Assembly (NCBI RefSeq): GCF_000828635.1
Contig: NZ_AP012547.1
Span: 2,852,001-2,916,000, forward strand
Direction: 5' to 3'
DNA from: Sulfuritalea hydrogenivorans sk43H
GTDB taxonomy: Bacteria; Pseudomonadota; Gammaproteobacteria; Burkholderiales; Rhodocyclaceae
Length of the DNA: 64,000 nt
Both the position numbers and the translations under genes were made by a program. The notes under the pieces are model-generated. The model saw only the letters and a program-made list of their open reading frames with translations, ran no database searches and was not told where the DNA came from. Positions within the stretch are counted from its first letter, which is position 1; every line of letters begins with the position of its first letter. This document shows, in pieces, positions 52,963 to 62,751 of this stretch.

Positions 52963-55647
52963 CTAAATGCTGATATCAACGCCGGAATCACCGGCGCCGG
53001 CTGCGCCGGTCATGGTTGCGCAGGTGCGAATGTCCTTCGCGAATTCCGCACCGGTCTGGTAACGCACGTCCGGGTCCTTGGTTAGTGCCTTGTCGATGAT
53101 CGCCAGCAGACAGTCCGGCAGATCCGGGTTGATGGCGCGAATGTCCGGATGCGGCTCATTGGCGATGCGGAACATCAGTTGTGCCATCGAATCGCCCTCG
53201 AAGGGCAGCTTGCCACACGACATTTGATAGAGCATGACGCCCAGCGAGAACAGGTCGGAACGGCCGTCGATCTTCTTCCCCGCGAGCTGCTCGGGCGACA
53301 TGTAGCTCGGCGTGCCCAGCACCATGCCGGTCTTGGTCTTCGACGAATCGGTGATGCGCGCGATGCCGAAGTCGGTCACCTTGACCTGGTCGGACTCGGG
53401 CTCGTACATGATGTTGGCCGGCTTGATGTCGCGATGCACGACGTTGTTCTCGTGCGCGTAGGACAGCGCATCGGCCACCCGCGCGACAATGCTCATGACC
53501 CGCGGCAAGGGCATCAGGTTGCCCTGCTTGGAGTAGGGCACCAGGTCCTTGCCCTTGAGGAACTCCATCGCGATGTAGGCCAGGTCGTGCTCCTCGCCGG
53601 CGTCGAACATGGTGACGATGTTGGGATGGTTCAGGCGCCCGGCGGTTTCGGCTTCGCGGAAGAAACGCTCCTTGACCTCGACCAGTTCGTCGGCTTCGAA
53701 CTCCTGCGACAGCGCCATGGTCTTGATCGCCACGATACGGTTGATCTTCGGATCGCGCCCCAGATAAACCACACCCATCGCCCCCTTGCCGAGCTCCTTC
53801 TCGATCTCGTAGCGGCCCAGCATCGGCTTTTCGACATTGCCGGCGGTATCGATCAGGCTGGCATTGCTGCGCCCGCCTCCACCGCCGCCGAGAATCACGG
53901 TTTCCGAGAGCTGTTTGGCGCGATTGACGCGGGATTCGATGTCGCGGAACTTCGGGTTGTAGTCGAAGATGTAGCGGAAGGCCGCCTCGGCCTTGTTGAA
54001 CTGGCGCTTGCGTTCGAAATCGAGCGCCAGGTTGTACATGTTCTCCATCAGCGCGTCGTCCATCGGGCACTTGCGGAACTTGTCGAAGGCCATGTCGAGC
54101 TGCCCCTGGCCCTGGAAAGCCAGGCCCAGCATGCGGTTCGACTCGGCCGAATCGGCATCCGATTTTTCCTTGCCGCGTTCGGTCACCACGAAGCGCTTGA
54201 CCGTCAGCAGCAGGTGGCCGACCAGCAGCAGGGTCGCCGGGATCATCAGTTGCAGCCACATCAGCTGGGTCGTCATCAAGGCGAAATGAATGCCGACCAG
54301 GGCGACCAGCAGGCCCGCGGTGATGCCGGCCGCCATGCCGGCCTTGATTCTGGGCAAGAGCCCGATGATATAGGCGGCGATCAGCAGGAACACCAGCTTC
54401 TCGACCCAGAAGCCCCAGGTCGGCGCGACGAAGAAGTGTTCCGAGAGCAGGCTGGATACGGCGTGCGCCTGCATCAGCACGGAAGGCATGGCCGGGCTGA
54501 TCGGGGTGACGAACACGCTGCCCACCGACGACGAAGTCGGGCCGATCAGGACGATCTTGTCGCGATACTTTTCGTAGGGAATCTTGCCGCTCTTGACGTC
54601 GAAGAAGGAATCGACCTGGAAGGCCGGAAGACCGCCCTCGCGATCCTTGTAGTAGAAGGTCAGCATCCGCGTATCGGGGTCGGTGCCGATCTTGAGCTTG
54701 CCCAGCTTGACGGAGTTGCCGGCGGTGACCTGAATGTCGGCTACCGTGAGGTTGTGACTTTTCGCAGCGACCAGCAGGGACAGCGAGGGATAGGCCTGAT
54801 CGAACCAGGACAGCACCAGCGGCTCGGTACGAATCGCGCCATCCACATCGGCAATCACGTTCAGGTGCCCGATGGCGGTCACCACCTTGCCCAGCGGCTC
54901 GATCACCCCGGCATCGACGCCAAGGGTCGGATAGGGCGGCGCCTCTGCCGCGCCGGCCAGCTTCACCCCGTTCTTCTTGACGTAGTCCGGCAAATCCTTG
55001 TCGGGACGTCCACGCGGCTCACCCAATACAAACAGCATGGGCAGCGCCACATTGCCCGCCTTGGCGAAGGCATCTGCCAGACGGCGGTCGGTATTCAGTT
55101 TCTGGTCCGCCTCGATCAGTATCGATTCGATCTGCGGGCAGGAGGAAGGCGCAATCACCGGGGCCGGAGCAGGCGCGGCGGCGGGTAGCGCAGCGGCATC
55201 GGCCGCCACCGGAGTCGGCGCCACGGCTACGGCGGGCGCCGCCGCCACGGCTACGGCGGGCGCCGCCGCCACGGCCACCACGGAAGGCAAGGTCACGCCG
55301 CAGGTCTCGATCAGCTTGTTGATGTACGCGAGGCCCTGGTCGCGTTGCGGCTCGGAGTAGAACACCGTGGTGGCGATCACCTTGGCTTTGGCGGCGGCGA
55401 GTTTATCCACCATGTCGGCCATGATCTCGCGCGACCAGGGCCAGCGGCCGATGTTGTCGAGACTGGGCTTGTCGATCGCAATGACGGCGACCTTGTCCGA
55501 TGGCGCGCGCGAGGCGGCGGCGACGCCCATGTCATAGGCCTTGCGCTCCAGGCCCTGCAACAGATCGCCATTACCCAGAATCAGCACGACAACGCTGACC
55601 ACGACACCGAAGAACCAGTCACTCTTCCAGAAGTCTGCCTTCTTCAT
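52963..55647 (-). CDS. CHASE2 sensor - TPR - Ser/Thr protein kinase
   Basis: 894 residues. One N-terminal membrane helix, CHASE2 sensor (~30-405) interrupted at ~120-165 by an Ala/Val/Pro-rich stretch encoded by 24-base tandem repeats. About three transmembrane helices (~410-490). A helical TPR-like region (~505-590). Then a Hanks-type kinase (~620-875): LGKGAMGVVYLG, VAIK, VVHRDIKPANIMYE, VTDFGIA, GTPSYMSPEQ. All catalytic residues are present. It is the first gene of the operon. Shares its sensor type with the adenylate cyclase three genes on, so both may read the same envelope cue. Confidence 0.92.
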   Translation of the reverse strand: MKKADFWKSDWFFGVVVSVVVLILGNGDLLQGLERKAYDMGVAAASRAPSDKVAVIAIDKPSLDNIGRWPWSREIMADMVDKLAAAKAKVIATTVFYSEPQRDQGLAYINKLIETCGVTLPSVVAVAAAPAVAVAAAPAVAVAPTPVAADAAALPAAAPAPAPVIAPSSCPQIESILIEADQKLNTDRRLADAFAKAGNVALPMLFVLGEPRGRPDKDLPDYVKKNGVKLAGAAEAPPYPTLGVDAGVIEPLGKVVTAIGHLNVIADVDGAIRTEPLVLSWFDQAYPSLSLLVAAKSHNLTVADIQVTAGNSVKLGKLKIGTDPDTRMLTFYYKDREGGLPAFQVDSFFDVKSGKIPYEKYRDKIVLIGPTSSSVGSVFVTPISPAMPSVLMQAHAVSSLLSEHFFVAPTWGFWVEKLVFLLIAAYIIGLLPRIKAGMAAGITAGLLVALVGIHFALMTTQLMWLQLMIPATLLLVGHLLLTVKRFVVTERGKEKSDADSAESNRMLGLAFQGQGQLDMAFDKFRKCPMDDALMENMYNLALDFERKRQFNKAEAAFRYIFDYNPKFRDIESRVNRAKQLSETVILGGGGGGRSNASLIDTAGNVEKPMLGRYEIEKELGKGAMGVVYLGRDPKINRIVAIKTMALSQEFEADELVEVKERFFREAETAGRLNHPNIVTMFDAGEEHDLAYIAMEFLKGKDLVPYSKQGNLMPLPRVMSIVARVADALSYAHENNVVHRDIKPANIMYEPESDQVKVTDFGIARITDSSKTKTGMVLGTPSYMSPEQLAGKKIDGRSDLFSLGVMLYQMSCGKLPFEGDSMAQLMFRIANEPHPDIRAINPDLPDCLLAIIDKALTKDPDVRYQTGAEFAKDIRTCATMTGAAGAGDSGVDISI
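55221..55268 (-). repeat. 24-base tandem repeat inside the CHASE2-kinase gene
   Basis: Two identical 24-base units (55221-55244 and 55245-55268) and the start of a third, encoding an octapeptide of Ala, Val and Pro (AVAVAAAP). In-frame length change would be tolerated. Confidence 0.8.
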
Positions 55648-55734
55648 CGGTCACTACCCTGTGTGAGAGCCCTCATTAAAACAGGACAATAAATTCAATT
55701 CTTACAGTCCTGTATCAACTCCGTCAATCAATTT

Positions 55735-55822
55735 ATGTCCCCGAAGCCTTCGTAGGGGACGGTATCCCCTTGTGGGATATGTCCCCGGAGCCTTCGTAGG
55801 GGACGGTATCCCCCTGCGGGAT
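55735..55822 (+). repeat. Tandem pair of 44-base hairpin-bearing repeats
   Basis: Units 55735-55778 and 55779-55822 differ at only a few positions. Each contains two small inverted repeats (GTCCCC...GGGGAC and ATCCC...GGGAT). A related 21-base piece lies at 18141-18161. The site is between the kinase promoter and the sucCD terminator. Confidence 0.85.
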
Positions 55823-55871
55823 CATGACATTGGCCCGTGGTCAGCGCGGGCACACTTGGATTCTATGCGCA

Positions 55872-55907
55872 AAAAAGCCGCCCCGGCTTGCACCGGTGCG
55901 GCTTTTT
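55872..55907 (-). terminator. Terminator downstream of sucCD
   Basis: AAAAAGCCGC (55872-55881) pairs with 55898-55907, with inner CCGG pairs; an A/T-run flanks each side. About 25 bases past the sucD stop. Confidence 0.85.
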
Positions 55908-55928
55908 GGCGTATCGCCGGCGCCGACT
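55907..55928 (-). repeat. Interspersed 22-base element, copy 7 (3' of sucD)
   Basis: Minus strand: core AGTCGGCGCCGGCG, AT, ACGCCA (two changes at the end). It lies directly between the sucD stop and its terminator. Confidence 0.6.
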
Positions 55929-55931
55929 TTG

Positions 55932-56828
55932 CTACTTCAGCAGGCCTTTGAGCAGCTTGGCCATTTCCGACGGATTGCGGGTCACGGTAAAACCGCACTC
56001 TTCCATGATCGCCAGCTTGGCATCCGCCGTATCGGCGCCGCCTGAAATCAGGGCGCCGGCGTGGCCCATGCGCTTGCCGGCCGGCGCGGTGACGCCGGCG
56101 ATGAAGCCGACGATGGGCTTCTTCATGTTGGCCTTGCACCACACGGCGGCTTCGGCCTCGTCCGGACCGCCGATCTCGCCGATCATGATCACCGCATCGG
56201 TGTCTGGATCGTCGTTGAAGGCGCGCATGATGTCGATGTGCTTCAAGCCGTTGATCGGGTCGCCGCCAATGCCGACCGCTGTCGACTGGCCAAGACCGAT
56301 CTCCGTGAGTTGCGCCACGGCTTCATAGGTCAGCGTCCCGGAACGCGACACCACGCCGATGCGGCCCTTGCGGTGGATGTGGCCAGGCATGATGCCGATC
56401 TTGATTTCCTCGGGCGTGATGAGGCCGGGGCAATTGGGCCCGAGCAGCAGGGTCTTCTTGCCGCCGCCGGCTTCCTTGGCCTTCATCTTGTTGCGCACGA
56501 TCAGCATGTCGCGCACCGGGATGCCTTCGGTGATGCAGATCGCCAGGTCGAGGTCGGCTTCGCAGGCTTCCCAGATCGCGTCGGCGGCGCCGGCGGGCGG
56601 CACGTAGATCACCGACACCGTGGCGCCGGTCTGCGCTTTGGCTTCCTTGACCGAGGCGAAGATCGGGATGTCGAAAATCTTCTCGCCGGCCTTCTTCGGA
56701 TTCACGCCGGCGACGAAGCAGTTCTTGCCGTTGGCGTATTCCTGGCACTTCTCGGTGTGGAACTGGCCGGTCTTGCCGGTGATGCCCTGGGTGATGACTT
56801 TAGTGTCTTTATTGATCAGGATGGACAT
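55932..56828 (-). CDS. sucD: Succinyl-CoA synthetase alpha subunit
   Basis: 298 residues. CoA-binding N-terminal domain ([16 protein letters not shown]), GPNCPG, and the phosphorylated histidine in [11 protein letters not shown] (~250). TCA-cycle step succinyl-CoA to succinate with nucleotide triphosphate formation, cytoplasmic. It follows sucC by 9 bases. Confidence 0.96.
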   Translation of the reverse strand: MSILINKDTKVITQGITGKTGQFHTEKCQEYANGKNCFVAGVNPKKAGEKIFDIPIFASVKEAKAQTGATVSVIYVPPAGAADAIWEACEADLDLAICITEGIPVRDMLIVRNKMKAKEAGGGKKTLLLGPNCPGLITPEEIKIGIMPGHIHRKGRIGVVSRSGTLTYEAVAQLTEIGLGQSTAVGIGGDPINGLKHIDIMRAFNDDPDTDAVIMIGEIGGPDEAEAAVWCKANMKKPIVGFIAGVTAPAGKRMGHAGALISGGADTADAKLAIMEECGFTVTRNPSEMAKLLKGLLK

Positions 56829-56837
56829 AGCGCTTCC

Positions 56838-57998
56838 TTATTTGACGGCGGCGACGATCTTCGTCGCGGCGTCGGCCATGGTGTCGGCAGAAATGATCGG
56901 CAGGCCGGATTCCTTGAGAATCTTCTTGCCGAGGTCCTCGTTGGTGCCCTTCATGCGCACCACCAGCGGCACGGACAGATGGGTTTCCTTGGCCGCGGCG
57001 ACGACGCCTTCGGCGATCGTGTCGCATTTCATGATGCCGCCGAAAATATTCACCAGAATGCCCTTGACCTTGGGGTTCTTCAGCATGATCTTGAAGGCCT
57101 CGGTGACCTTCTCGGTGGTGGCGCCGCCGCCGACGTCGAGGAAGTTGGCCGGCTCGGCGCCGAACAGCTTGATCGTATCCATGGTCGCCATCGCGAGGCC
57201 CGCGCCATTCACCAGGCAGCCGATGTTGCCGTCGAGCGAAATGTAGGCCAGATCGAACTTGGAGGCTTCGATTTCGTCGGCGTCCTCTTCATCCAGATCG
57301 CGATAGGCCACGATCTCGGGATGACGATACAGCGCGTTGGAATCGAAGTTGAACTTGGCGTCCAGTGCCTTGATGTTGCCGTTGCCTTCCAGGATCAGCG
57401 GATTGATTTCGGCCAGGCTGGCATCGGTTTCCATGTAGCAGGTGTAGAGCTTCTTCAGGGTATCCACGGCCTGGGCCAGCGAGCCTTCCGGCACGCCGAT
57501 GCCTTTCGCCAGTTCATTGGCCTGCGCGTCGGTGAGGCCAGCGGCCGGATCGACGAAAACCTTGATGATCTTCTCGGGCGTCTTGTGCGCGACTTCCTCG
57601 ATGTCCATGCCGCCCTCGGAGGACGCCATCATGGCGACCTTCTGCGTGGCGCGGTCGGTCAGCGCGGCGACGTAGTATTCCTTCTTGATGTCGGCGCCTT
57701 CCTCGATCAGCAGGCGGCGCACCTTCTGCCCTTCGGGGCCGGTCTGGTGCGTCTTGAGTTGCATGCCGAGGATGGCTTTTGCGTAAATGCGGACCTCGTC
57801 CGGATTCTTGGCGACTTTCACGCCGCCGCCCTTGCCGCGTCCACCGGCGTGAATCTGGGCCTTGACCACCCAAACCTTGCCGCCGAGAGTCTCCGCTGCC
57901 TTCACCGCCTCGTCGACGGAAAAGCAGGGAATGCCGCGCGGGGTCGTCACGCCGAATTTTTTCAGGATTTCCTTGCCCTGATATTCGTGGATCTTCAT
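56838..57998 (-). CDS. sucC: Succinyl-CoA synthetase beta subunit
   Basis: 386 residues, family length. ATP-grasp domain from [31 protein letters not shown] (~52), [14 protein letters not shown] (~258) and [11 protein letters not shown] (~317) are diagnostic. Forms the heterotetramer with SucD. First gene of sucCD; promoter in the 57999-58314 region. Confidence 0.96.
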   Translation of the reverse strand: MKIHEYQGKEILKKFGVTTPRGIPCFSVDEAVKAAETLGGKVWVVKAQIHAGGRGKGGGVKVAKNPDEVRIYAKAILGMQLKTHQTGPEGQKVRRLLIEEGADIKKEYYVAALTDRATQKVAMMASSEGGMDIEEVAHKTPEKIIKVFVDPAAGLTDAQANELAKGIGVPEGSLAQAVDTLKKLYTCYMETDASLAEINPLILEGNGNIKALDAKFNFDSNALYRHPEIVAYRDLDEEDADEIEASKFDLAYISLDGNIGCLVNGAGLAMATMDTIKLFGAEPANFLDVGGGATTEKVTEAFKIMLKNPKVKGILVNIFGGIMKCDTIAEGVVAAAKETHLSVPLVVRMKGTNEDLGKKILKESGLPIISADTMADAATKIVAAVK

Positions 57999-58314
57999 GC
58001 GTCTTCCTTGTTGTATGTAGAGCGTTGATGGAGGCCGACATTGAGCCGCGAATCCAGCTGCCGGTCTTGTTGCTGCGAAGTCAGCGCAGAAAATGCTGCC
58101 GACTGCCTCCGAAGTTGCCGCAGGCGGAAAATCATCAAAAGCGGCGATATTGTTGCGGCGCGAAATACTAACATAAGCGTACTTAATGGAGGCTTACAAA
58201 CGGAGCCTCCCGCCGCTGTCGCCCGGTTTCCCGCCGCCCCCGGCGATCGGCCGCATAATGGCGGGCACCCCGCACCCGGTGTGCGCGCACCCGTTTCCCT
58301 GCAGGAGCTTTCCG
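57999..58314. other. 316-base divergent region between sucC and glpK
   Basis: No convincing gene. The plus-strand frame of glpK stays open back to 58186 but encodes a Pro-rich, unlikely leader. Contains an AT-richer stretch around 58130-58185 that may hold promoters. No repeat element seen. Confidence 0.6.
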
Positions 58315-59808
58315 ATGAACCGCCCCCGCTTTCTGTTGGCCCTGGATCAAGGCACCTCCAGCTCGCGCAGCATCCTGTTCGACACGCAGGGCCGGGTGGT
58401 GGCGATGGCACAACGGGAATTCCGCCAGATATTTCCGCAACCCGGCTGGGTCGAACACGATCCGCGGGAAATCTGGAACAGCCAGCTGGCAACCGCGCAG
58501 GAAGCCCTGGGCAAGGCAGGAGTCGGCGCGGCCGACGTGGCCGCGCTGGGAATCACCAACCAGCGCGAAACCACACTGGTCTGGAACCGCGGCACCGGCG
58601 AACCACTCTGCAATGCCATCGTCTGGCAGGACCGGCGCACCGAGCCGGCCTGCGCCGCATTGCGCGCGCGCGGCTTCGAGGCAATGGTGCGGGAAAGGAC
58701 AGGGCTGGTCATCGATGCCTATTTTTCCGGCACCAAACTCAAGTGGATCCTCGACAACGTCCCCGGCGCGCGCGATGCGGCGAAGCGTGGCGAACTGGCC
58801 TTCGGCACCGTGGATTGCTGGCTGGCCTGGCAACTCACTGGCGGTGCCGCGCATGCCACGGATGTCAGCAACGCGTCGCGCACCCTGTTGTTCGACATCC
58901 ATCGCAACCAATGGGACGACGAGTTGCTGGCGATGCTGGATATCCCGCATGAAGTTCTGCCCGAAGTGCATGCTTCGAGCCATCTTTATGGCCATACCCA
59001 AGCCGGACTGTTCGGCGCGCCGATCGCCATCGGCGGCATGGCCGGCGACCAGCAAAGCGCGCTGTTCGGTCAGGCGTGCTTCTCGGCGGGCCTCGCCAAG
59101 AACACCTACGGCACCGGCTGCTTCATGCTCATGCATACGGGAGAAGAGTGCCGCGCCAGCAGCAACGGCCTGATCACCACCAGCGCCGCACAAATCAATG
59201 CAACGCCTGAATACGCACTGGAAGGCAGCGTGTTCATCGGCGGCGCCGTGGTGCAATGGCTGCGCGACGGCTTGCATGCGATCAAGGGCAGCGAGGCCGT
59301 GCAGAATCTGGCCGAAAGCGTGCCCGACAGCGGCGGCGTGATGTTCGTGCCGGCCTTCACCGGGCTGGGCGCGCCCTACTGGAAACCCGATGCACGCGGT
59401 GCCATCCTCGGATTGAGCCGCGGCACCACCGTCGCGCACATTGCCCGCGCCGCGCTGGAAAGCATTGCCTTCCAGAGCGCGGCGCTATTGCAGGCCATGA
59501 GCCGCGACCTGGCGGGCAGCGGCGGCGTCACCGAGCTGCGCGTCGACGGCGGCGCTTGCGTGAACAACCTTCTGATGCAGTTCCAGGCCGACCTGCTGGG
59601 GATTCCCGTGGTGCGGCCAAAGGTCATCGAGACCACCGCGCTGGGTGCCGCCTATCTGGCCGGCCTGTCCTGTGGCGTCTATGCCAGCCTCGACGAACTG
59701 GCTGCGCACTGGCAGGCCGAGCGGGTGTTCCATCCGACGATGTCGCGCCAGCGCGCCGGCGAGCTGATGCAGAACTGGGAACACGCGGTGGCTCAGACCG
59801 TGCTCTAG
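58315..59808 (+). CDS. glpK: Glycerol kinase
   Basis: 497 residues from the ATG at 58315 ([23 protein letters not shown]) with AGGAG 8 bases upstream. FGGY-family motifs: [50 protein letters not shown]. Phosphorylates glycerol to glycerol-3-phosphate. No glpF or glpD is adjacent. Ends a few bases before copy 8 of the interspersed element. Confidence 0.95.
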   Translation: MNRPRFLLALDQGTSSSRSILFDTQGRVVAMAQREFRQIFPQPGWVEHDPREIWNSQLATAQEALGKAGVGAADVAALGITNQRETTLVWNRGTGEPLCNAIVWQDRRTEPACAALRARGFEAMVRERTGLVIDAYFSGTKLKWILDNVPGARDAAKRGELAFGTVDCWLAWQLTGGAAHATDVSNASRTLLFDIHRNQWDDELLAMLDIPHEVLPEVHASSHLYGHTQAGLFGAPIAIGGMAGDQQSALFGQACFSAGLAKNTYGTGCFMLMHTGEECRASSNGLITTSAAQINATPEYALEGSVFIGGAVVQWLRDGLHAIKGSEAVQNLAESVPDSGGVMFVPAFTGLGAPYWKPDARGAILGLSRGTTVAHIARAALESIAFQSAALLQAMSRDLAGSGGVTELRVDGGACVNNLLMQFQADLLGIPVVRPKVIETTALGAAYLAGLSCGVYASLDELAAHWQAERVFHPTMSRQRAGELMQNWEHAVAQTVL

Positions 59809-59811
59809 CGT

Positions 59812-59833
59812 CGCCGTCCCGCCGGCGCCGACT
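59812..59833 (-). repeat. Interspersed 22-base element, copy 8 (between glpK and paaY)
   Basis: Minus strand: core AGTCGGCGCCGGCG, GG, ACGGCG. Fills almost the whole 27-base gap between two convergent stop codons. Confidence 0.7.
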
Positions 59834-59835
59834 CC

Positions 59836-60444
59836 CTAGGCTTTGGCGCGGCGGGTTTCCTTCAGGGTCTTGAGCTCAGGCAGCTTGAGCCGCTTGCGAT
59901 CCGGCTCGACCGCCGTCAGGGCCTCGACTTCGCGCAAGGTGCCGTGGCAGCGCCGGACCAGATCGTGATAGACGCCGGTACCTTCCACCTTCCAGGCCAT
60001 TTCCAGCTCGGTCAGTTCACGCATCACCTTGGCCGGCACGCCGCCGGCCAGCATGCGCGGCGGAATATCCATGCCGGCCTTGACGAAGCTCTGCGCCGCG
60101 ACAATGGCCGATTCGCCGACCACCGCGTTGTCCATCACCACCGCGTTCATGCCCACCATGCCGTTCCTGCGCACGATGCAGCCGTGCAGGATCGCGCCAT
60201 GGCCAATGTGGCCGTTCTCCTCGACGATGGTGTCGCTGCCGGGAAAACCGTGCATCACGCAGCAATCCTGCACATTGGCGCCGGCATTGATGAAAAGGCG
60301 GCCGAAGTCGCCGCGCAGGCTGGCGCAAGGGCCGATGTAGGCGCCGGGTCCGATGACGACGTCGCCGATCAGCACCGCCGACGGATGCACATAAGCCGTC
60401 GGATCGACCACCGGCGCAATGCCGTCAATCTCATAAACCTTCAT
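59836..60444 (-). CDS. paaY: PaaY, gamma-carbonic-anhydrase-like thioesterase of phenylacetate degradation
   Basis: 202 residues from the ATG at 60444 ([27 protein letters not shown]), GGAGAG 5-6 bases upstream. Left-handed beta-helix hexapeptide repeats cover residues ~15-150, with the three metal-type histidines in VMHGF and [11 protein letters not shown]. The C-terminal helix [30 protein letters not shown] is typical of PaaY. Hydrolyses dead-end CoA thioesters in the phenylacetyl-CoA pathway. Confidence 0.88.
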   Translation of the reverse strand: MKVYEIDGIAPVVDPTAYVHPSAVLIGDVVIGPGAYIGPCASLRGDFGRLFINAGANVQDCCVMHGFPGSDTIVEENGHIGHGAILHGCIVRRNGMVGMNAVVMDNAVVGESAIVAAQSFVKAGMDIPPRMLAGGVPAKVMRELTELEMAWKVEGTGVYHDLVRRCHGTLREVEALTAVEPDRKRLKLPELKTLKETRRAKA

Positions 60445-60479
60445 TCGATTCTCTCCGTTTTGCCCGTGACCGCCGGACA

Positions 60480-60929
60480 TTACAGCATGGTGACCCATTC
60501 CTGCGCCCAGTTCAGCGCTTCCTCGTCGGGCAGCGGCTGGGTGCAGGCATCGATCTCGAGTCGTTCGCCCACCTTGCGCGCGCCGCAGCGGGCAAACAAG
60601 GCATCCATTTCCTTGCCGGCCTTGCAGAAAGTCGCCTGGTAGGTCTGATCGCCCAGCGCGATCACGCCATAGCGCAGGTGGGAAAGATCCGGTGCCTGCT
60701 CGCGCAGTCGCTCGGCCAGCGGAATGATGTTGTCGGGCAATTCGCCGTCGCCATGCGTCGAGGTGCACACCAGCACCGCATCGCGACCTTCGAGATCGAC
60801 GTTGCCGGCATCGGCGTCACCCGCCACCTCGACTGCATGGCCGAGGCCGGGCAGATTGTCCGACAGATGATCGGCGCACATCTGGGCATTGCCCGACTCG
60901 GTGCCGACGATGATCAGTATGTTGGCCAT
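60480..60929 (-). CDS. Flavodoxin (MioC-like)
   Basis: 149 residues. FMN-phosphate loop GTESGNAQ (~9), [10 protein letters not shown] (~58) and [19 protein letters not shown] (~91) are the classic flavodoxin loops. Small cytoplasmic electron carrier. Starts at 60929, 35 bases upstream of paaY on the same strand, and could be co-transcribed with it; a link to the PaaA-like oxygenase is possible but unproven. Confidence 0.88.
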   Translation of the reverse strand: MANILIIVGTESGNAQMCADHLSDNLPGLGHAVEVAGDADAGNVDLEGRDAVLVCTSTHGDGELPDNIIPLAERLREQAPDLSHLRYGVIALGDQTYQATFCKAGKEMDALFARCGARKVGERLEIDACTQPLPDEEALNWAQEWVTML

Positions 60930-61133
60930 GATGCCGTTTCCTTGAGCTTTCCTGTCACCGGCAAATGGTGACGTGATACATTTTGATTGTACCTGTCAAG
61001 CGCAGTTTGTGTCATAATTAATTTGATACTGTTTGAATATTTCAGGTTGATAATATTGTATCCCTTCGCCACCCGCCGCGAAATGCTTCTATAGTCCGGG
61101 CGCAGGGTACGGGCACACATTGTGGAGCGAGAC

Positions 61134-61940
61134 ATGCAGAAACAGGATACGAATTTTCTCCAGCGCATCGCCGCAGGCAACAAGATTGAAGCCCCCAAAG
61201 GTGGCTCTCTGGGTGACTCCCTGCGCTGCGCCGGCGAAGCGGTGCCGACCGGCTACCGCAACGAGTTGATGCGCCTGGTGGTGGTCTTCGCCGATTCCGA
61301 ACTGGCCGGTGCGGCCGGCTTCTGCCCCTTCATCAACCGCGGGCCGGGGGTGCGCGAGCGCATCGTCGCGGCGAAAATCGTCACGGAGAAATACGTCCAT
61401 GCCGAGATGGCGCTCACGCTGCTGGAACCCTTCGGCGTGAACCCGATGCTCTATGTCCGCTCCCACGCCTGGGATTCGCGCCTCGATCGCCATATCGACC
61501 TCGGCACGCGGCGCATCGGCGGCGACAAGCGGCTGAACGTCTTCCACTATCCGCTGGAAGGCTGGGAGGACGCCGTCGTCTTCAACATGCTGATGGGGGC
61601 CGCCACCGCGATCCAGCTCGCCGAAATGGCGCAAAGCTCCTACGCACCGCTCGCCGCGGCGATCGCGCAGATCCTGCCGCGTGAACGGGAACATGCACAA
61701 CTGGGCGAAAGCGGCGTCCGGCAGGCCATCGAACAAAGCGGCAGCAAGGTCGCCGCACAGGCGGCGGTCAACTACTGGCATCCCCGCGTCGCCGCCACTT
61801 TTGGCCGAGTCGATTCCGACCATGCCGCGACCTACATCCAGTACGGCCTGCGTCGCCGCAACAGCGCGGAAATGCTGGGCGACTGGAAAGCGCAATCCGC
61901 CGCCGCGCTCAAGCGCCTCGGCCTGACCATCCCCGACTGA
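61134..61940 (+). CDS. Lone PaaA/PaaC-like diiron (phenylacetate oxygenase family) protein
   Basis: 268 residues from the ATG at 61134 with GGAG 7 bases upstream. Ferritin-like helical protein with carboxylate/His candidates EKYVHAEMALTLLE (~84) and EREHAQLGE (~187). Related to the Paa_subunit family, but no PaaB/D/E partners are adjacent in the visible part. It may be a stand-alone homologue or part of a cluster split across the genome. Directly upstream of paaG and clearly co-oriented with it. Confidence 0.75.
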   Translation: MQKQDTNFLQRIAAGNKIEAPKGGSLGDSLRCAGEAVPTGYRNELMRLVVVFADSELAGAAGFCPFINRGPGVRERIVAAKIVTEKYVHAEMALTLLEPFGVNPMLYVRSHAWDSRLDRHIDLGTRRIGGDKRLNVFHYPLEGWEDAVVFNMLMGAATAIQLAEMAQSSYAPLAAAIAQILPREREHAQLGESGVRQAIEQSGSKVAAQAAVNYWHPRVAATFGRVDSDHAATYIQYGLRRRNSAEMLGDWKAQSAAALKRLGLTIPD

Positions 61941-61962
61941 CCACCACCCCGGAATCCTGCCC

Positions 61963-62751
61963 ATGGACTATCAGAACATCATCTTTTCGCTCGAAGCCGG
62001 CATCGCACGCGTCACCTTCAACCGTCCCGACCGGCTCAACAGCTTCAACGCCGAAATGCATCTGGAACTGCGCGATGCGCTGGCCCGCACCCGCGACGGA
62101 CATGCCCGCGTGCTGTTGCTGACCGGCGCCGGCCGCGGCTTCTGCGCCGGACAGGACCTCGCCGACCGCAACGTATCGGCAGGCAGCGAACCGGTCGATC
62201 TCGGCTACACCATCGAGACCTACTACACACCCTTGATCCTCGGCCTGCGCGCCCTCGAAATGCCGGTGATCTGCGCCGTGAATGGCGTCGCCGCCGGGGC
62301 CGGCGCCAGCATCGCGCTGGCTTGCGACATCGTGCTGGCGGCGCGCTCGGCCTCCTTCATCCAGGCTTTCTGCAAGCTCGGGCTGGTGCCCGATGCCGGC
62401 GGCACCTGGGCCCTGCCGCGCCTGGTGGGAACGGCGCGCGCGATGGGGCTGGCCATGCTCGGCGACAAGCTTTCCGCCGAACAGGCCGAGTCCTGGGGGC
62501 TGATCTGGAAATGCGTCGATGACGACAAACTGATGGCCGAGGCCGACAAGCTCGCCGTTCATTTCAGCACCGCGCCAACCCGGGGGCTGGCCCGCACCAA
62601 GCAGGCGATTTACGCCAGCAGCGGCAACAGCCTCGAACAGCAGCTCGAACTGGAGCGTTCCCTGCAGCAACAATTGGGATTCGGCCACGACTACCGCGAG
62701 GGCGTCGCCGCCTTCATGGAAAAACGCAGCCCCAACTTCAAGGGCGAATGA
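61963..62751 (+). CDS. paaG: PaaG, ring-1,2-epoxyphenylacetyl-CoA isomerase
   Basis: 262 residues, exact family length. Enoyl-CoA hydratase/isomerase fold: FNRPDRLNSFNAEMHLELRDAL, GAGRGFCAGQDLADR (~60), VNGVAAGAGASIALACDIV (~105), KLGLVPDAGGTWALPRLVG (~137). Isomerises the epoxide to the oxepin-CoA. ATGA overlap into paaI. Confidence 0.93.
   Translation: MDYQNIIFSLEAGIARVTFNRPDRLNSFNAEMHLELRDALARTRDGHARVLLLTGAGRGFCAGQDLADRNVSAGSEPVDLGYTIETYYTPLILGLRALEMPVICAVNGVAAGAGASIALACDIVLAARSASFIQAFCKLGLVPDAGGTWALPRLVGTARAMGLAMLGDKLSAEQAESWGLIWKCVDDDKLMAEADKLAVHFSTAPTRGLARTKQAIYASSGNSLEQQLELERSLQQQLGFGHDYREGVAAFMEKRSPNFKGE

Noticed and set aside
55735-55822. CRISPR array
   Set aside because: Two adjoining 44-base units without spacers; no cas genes.
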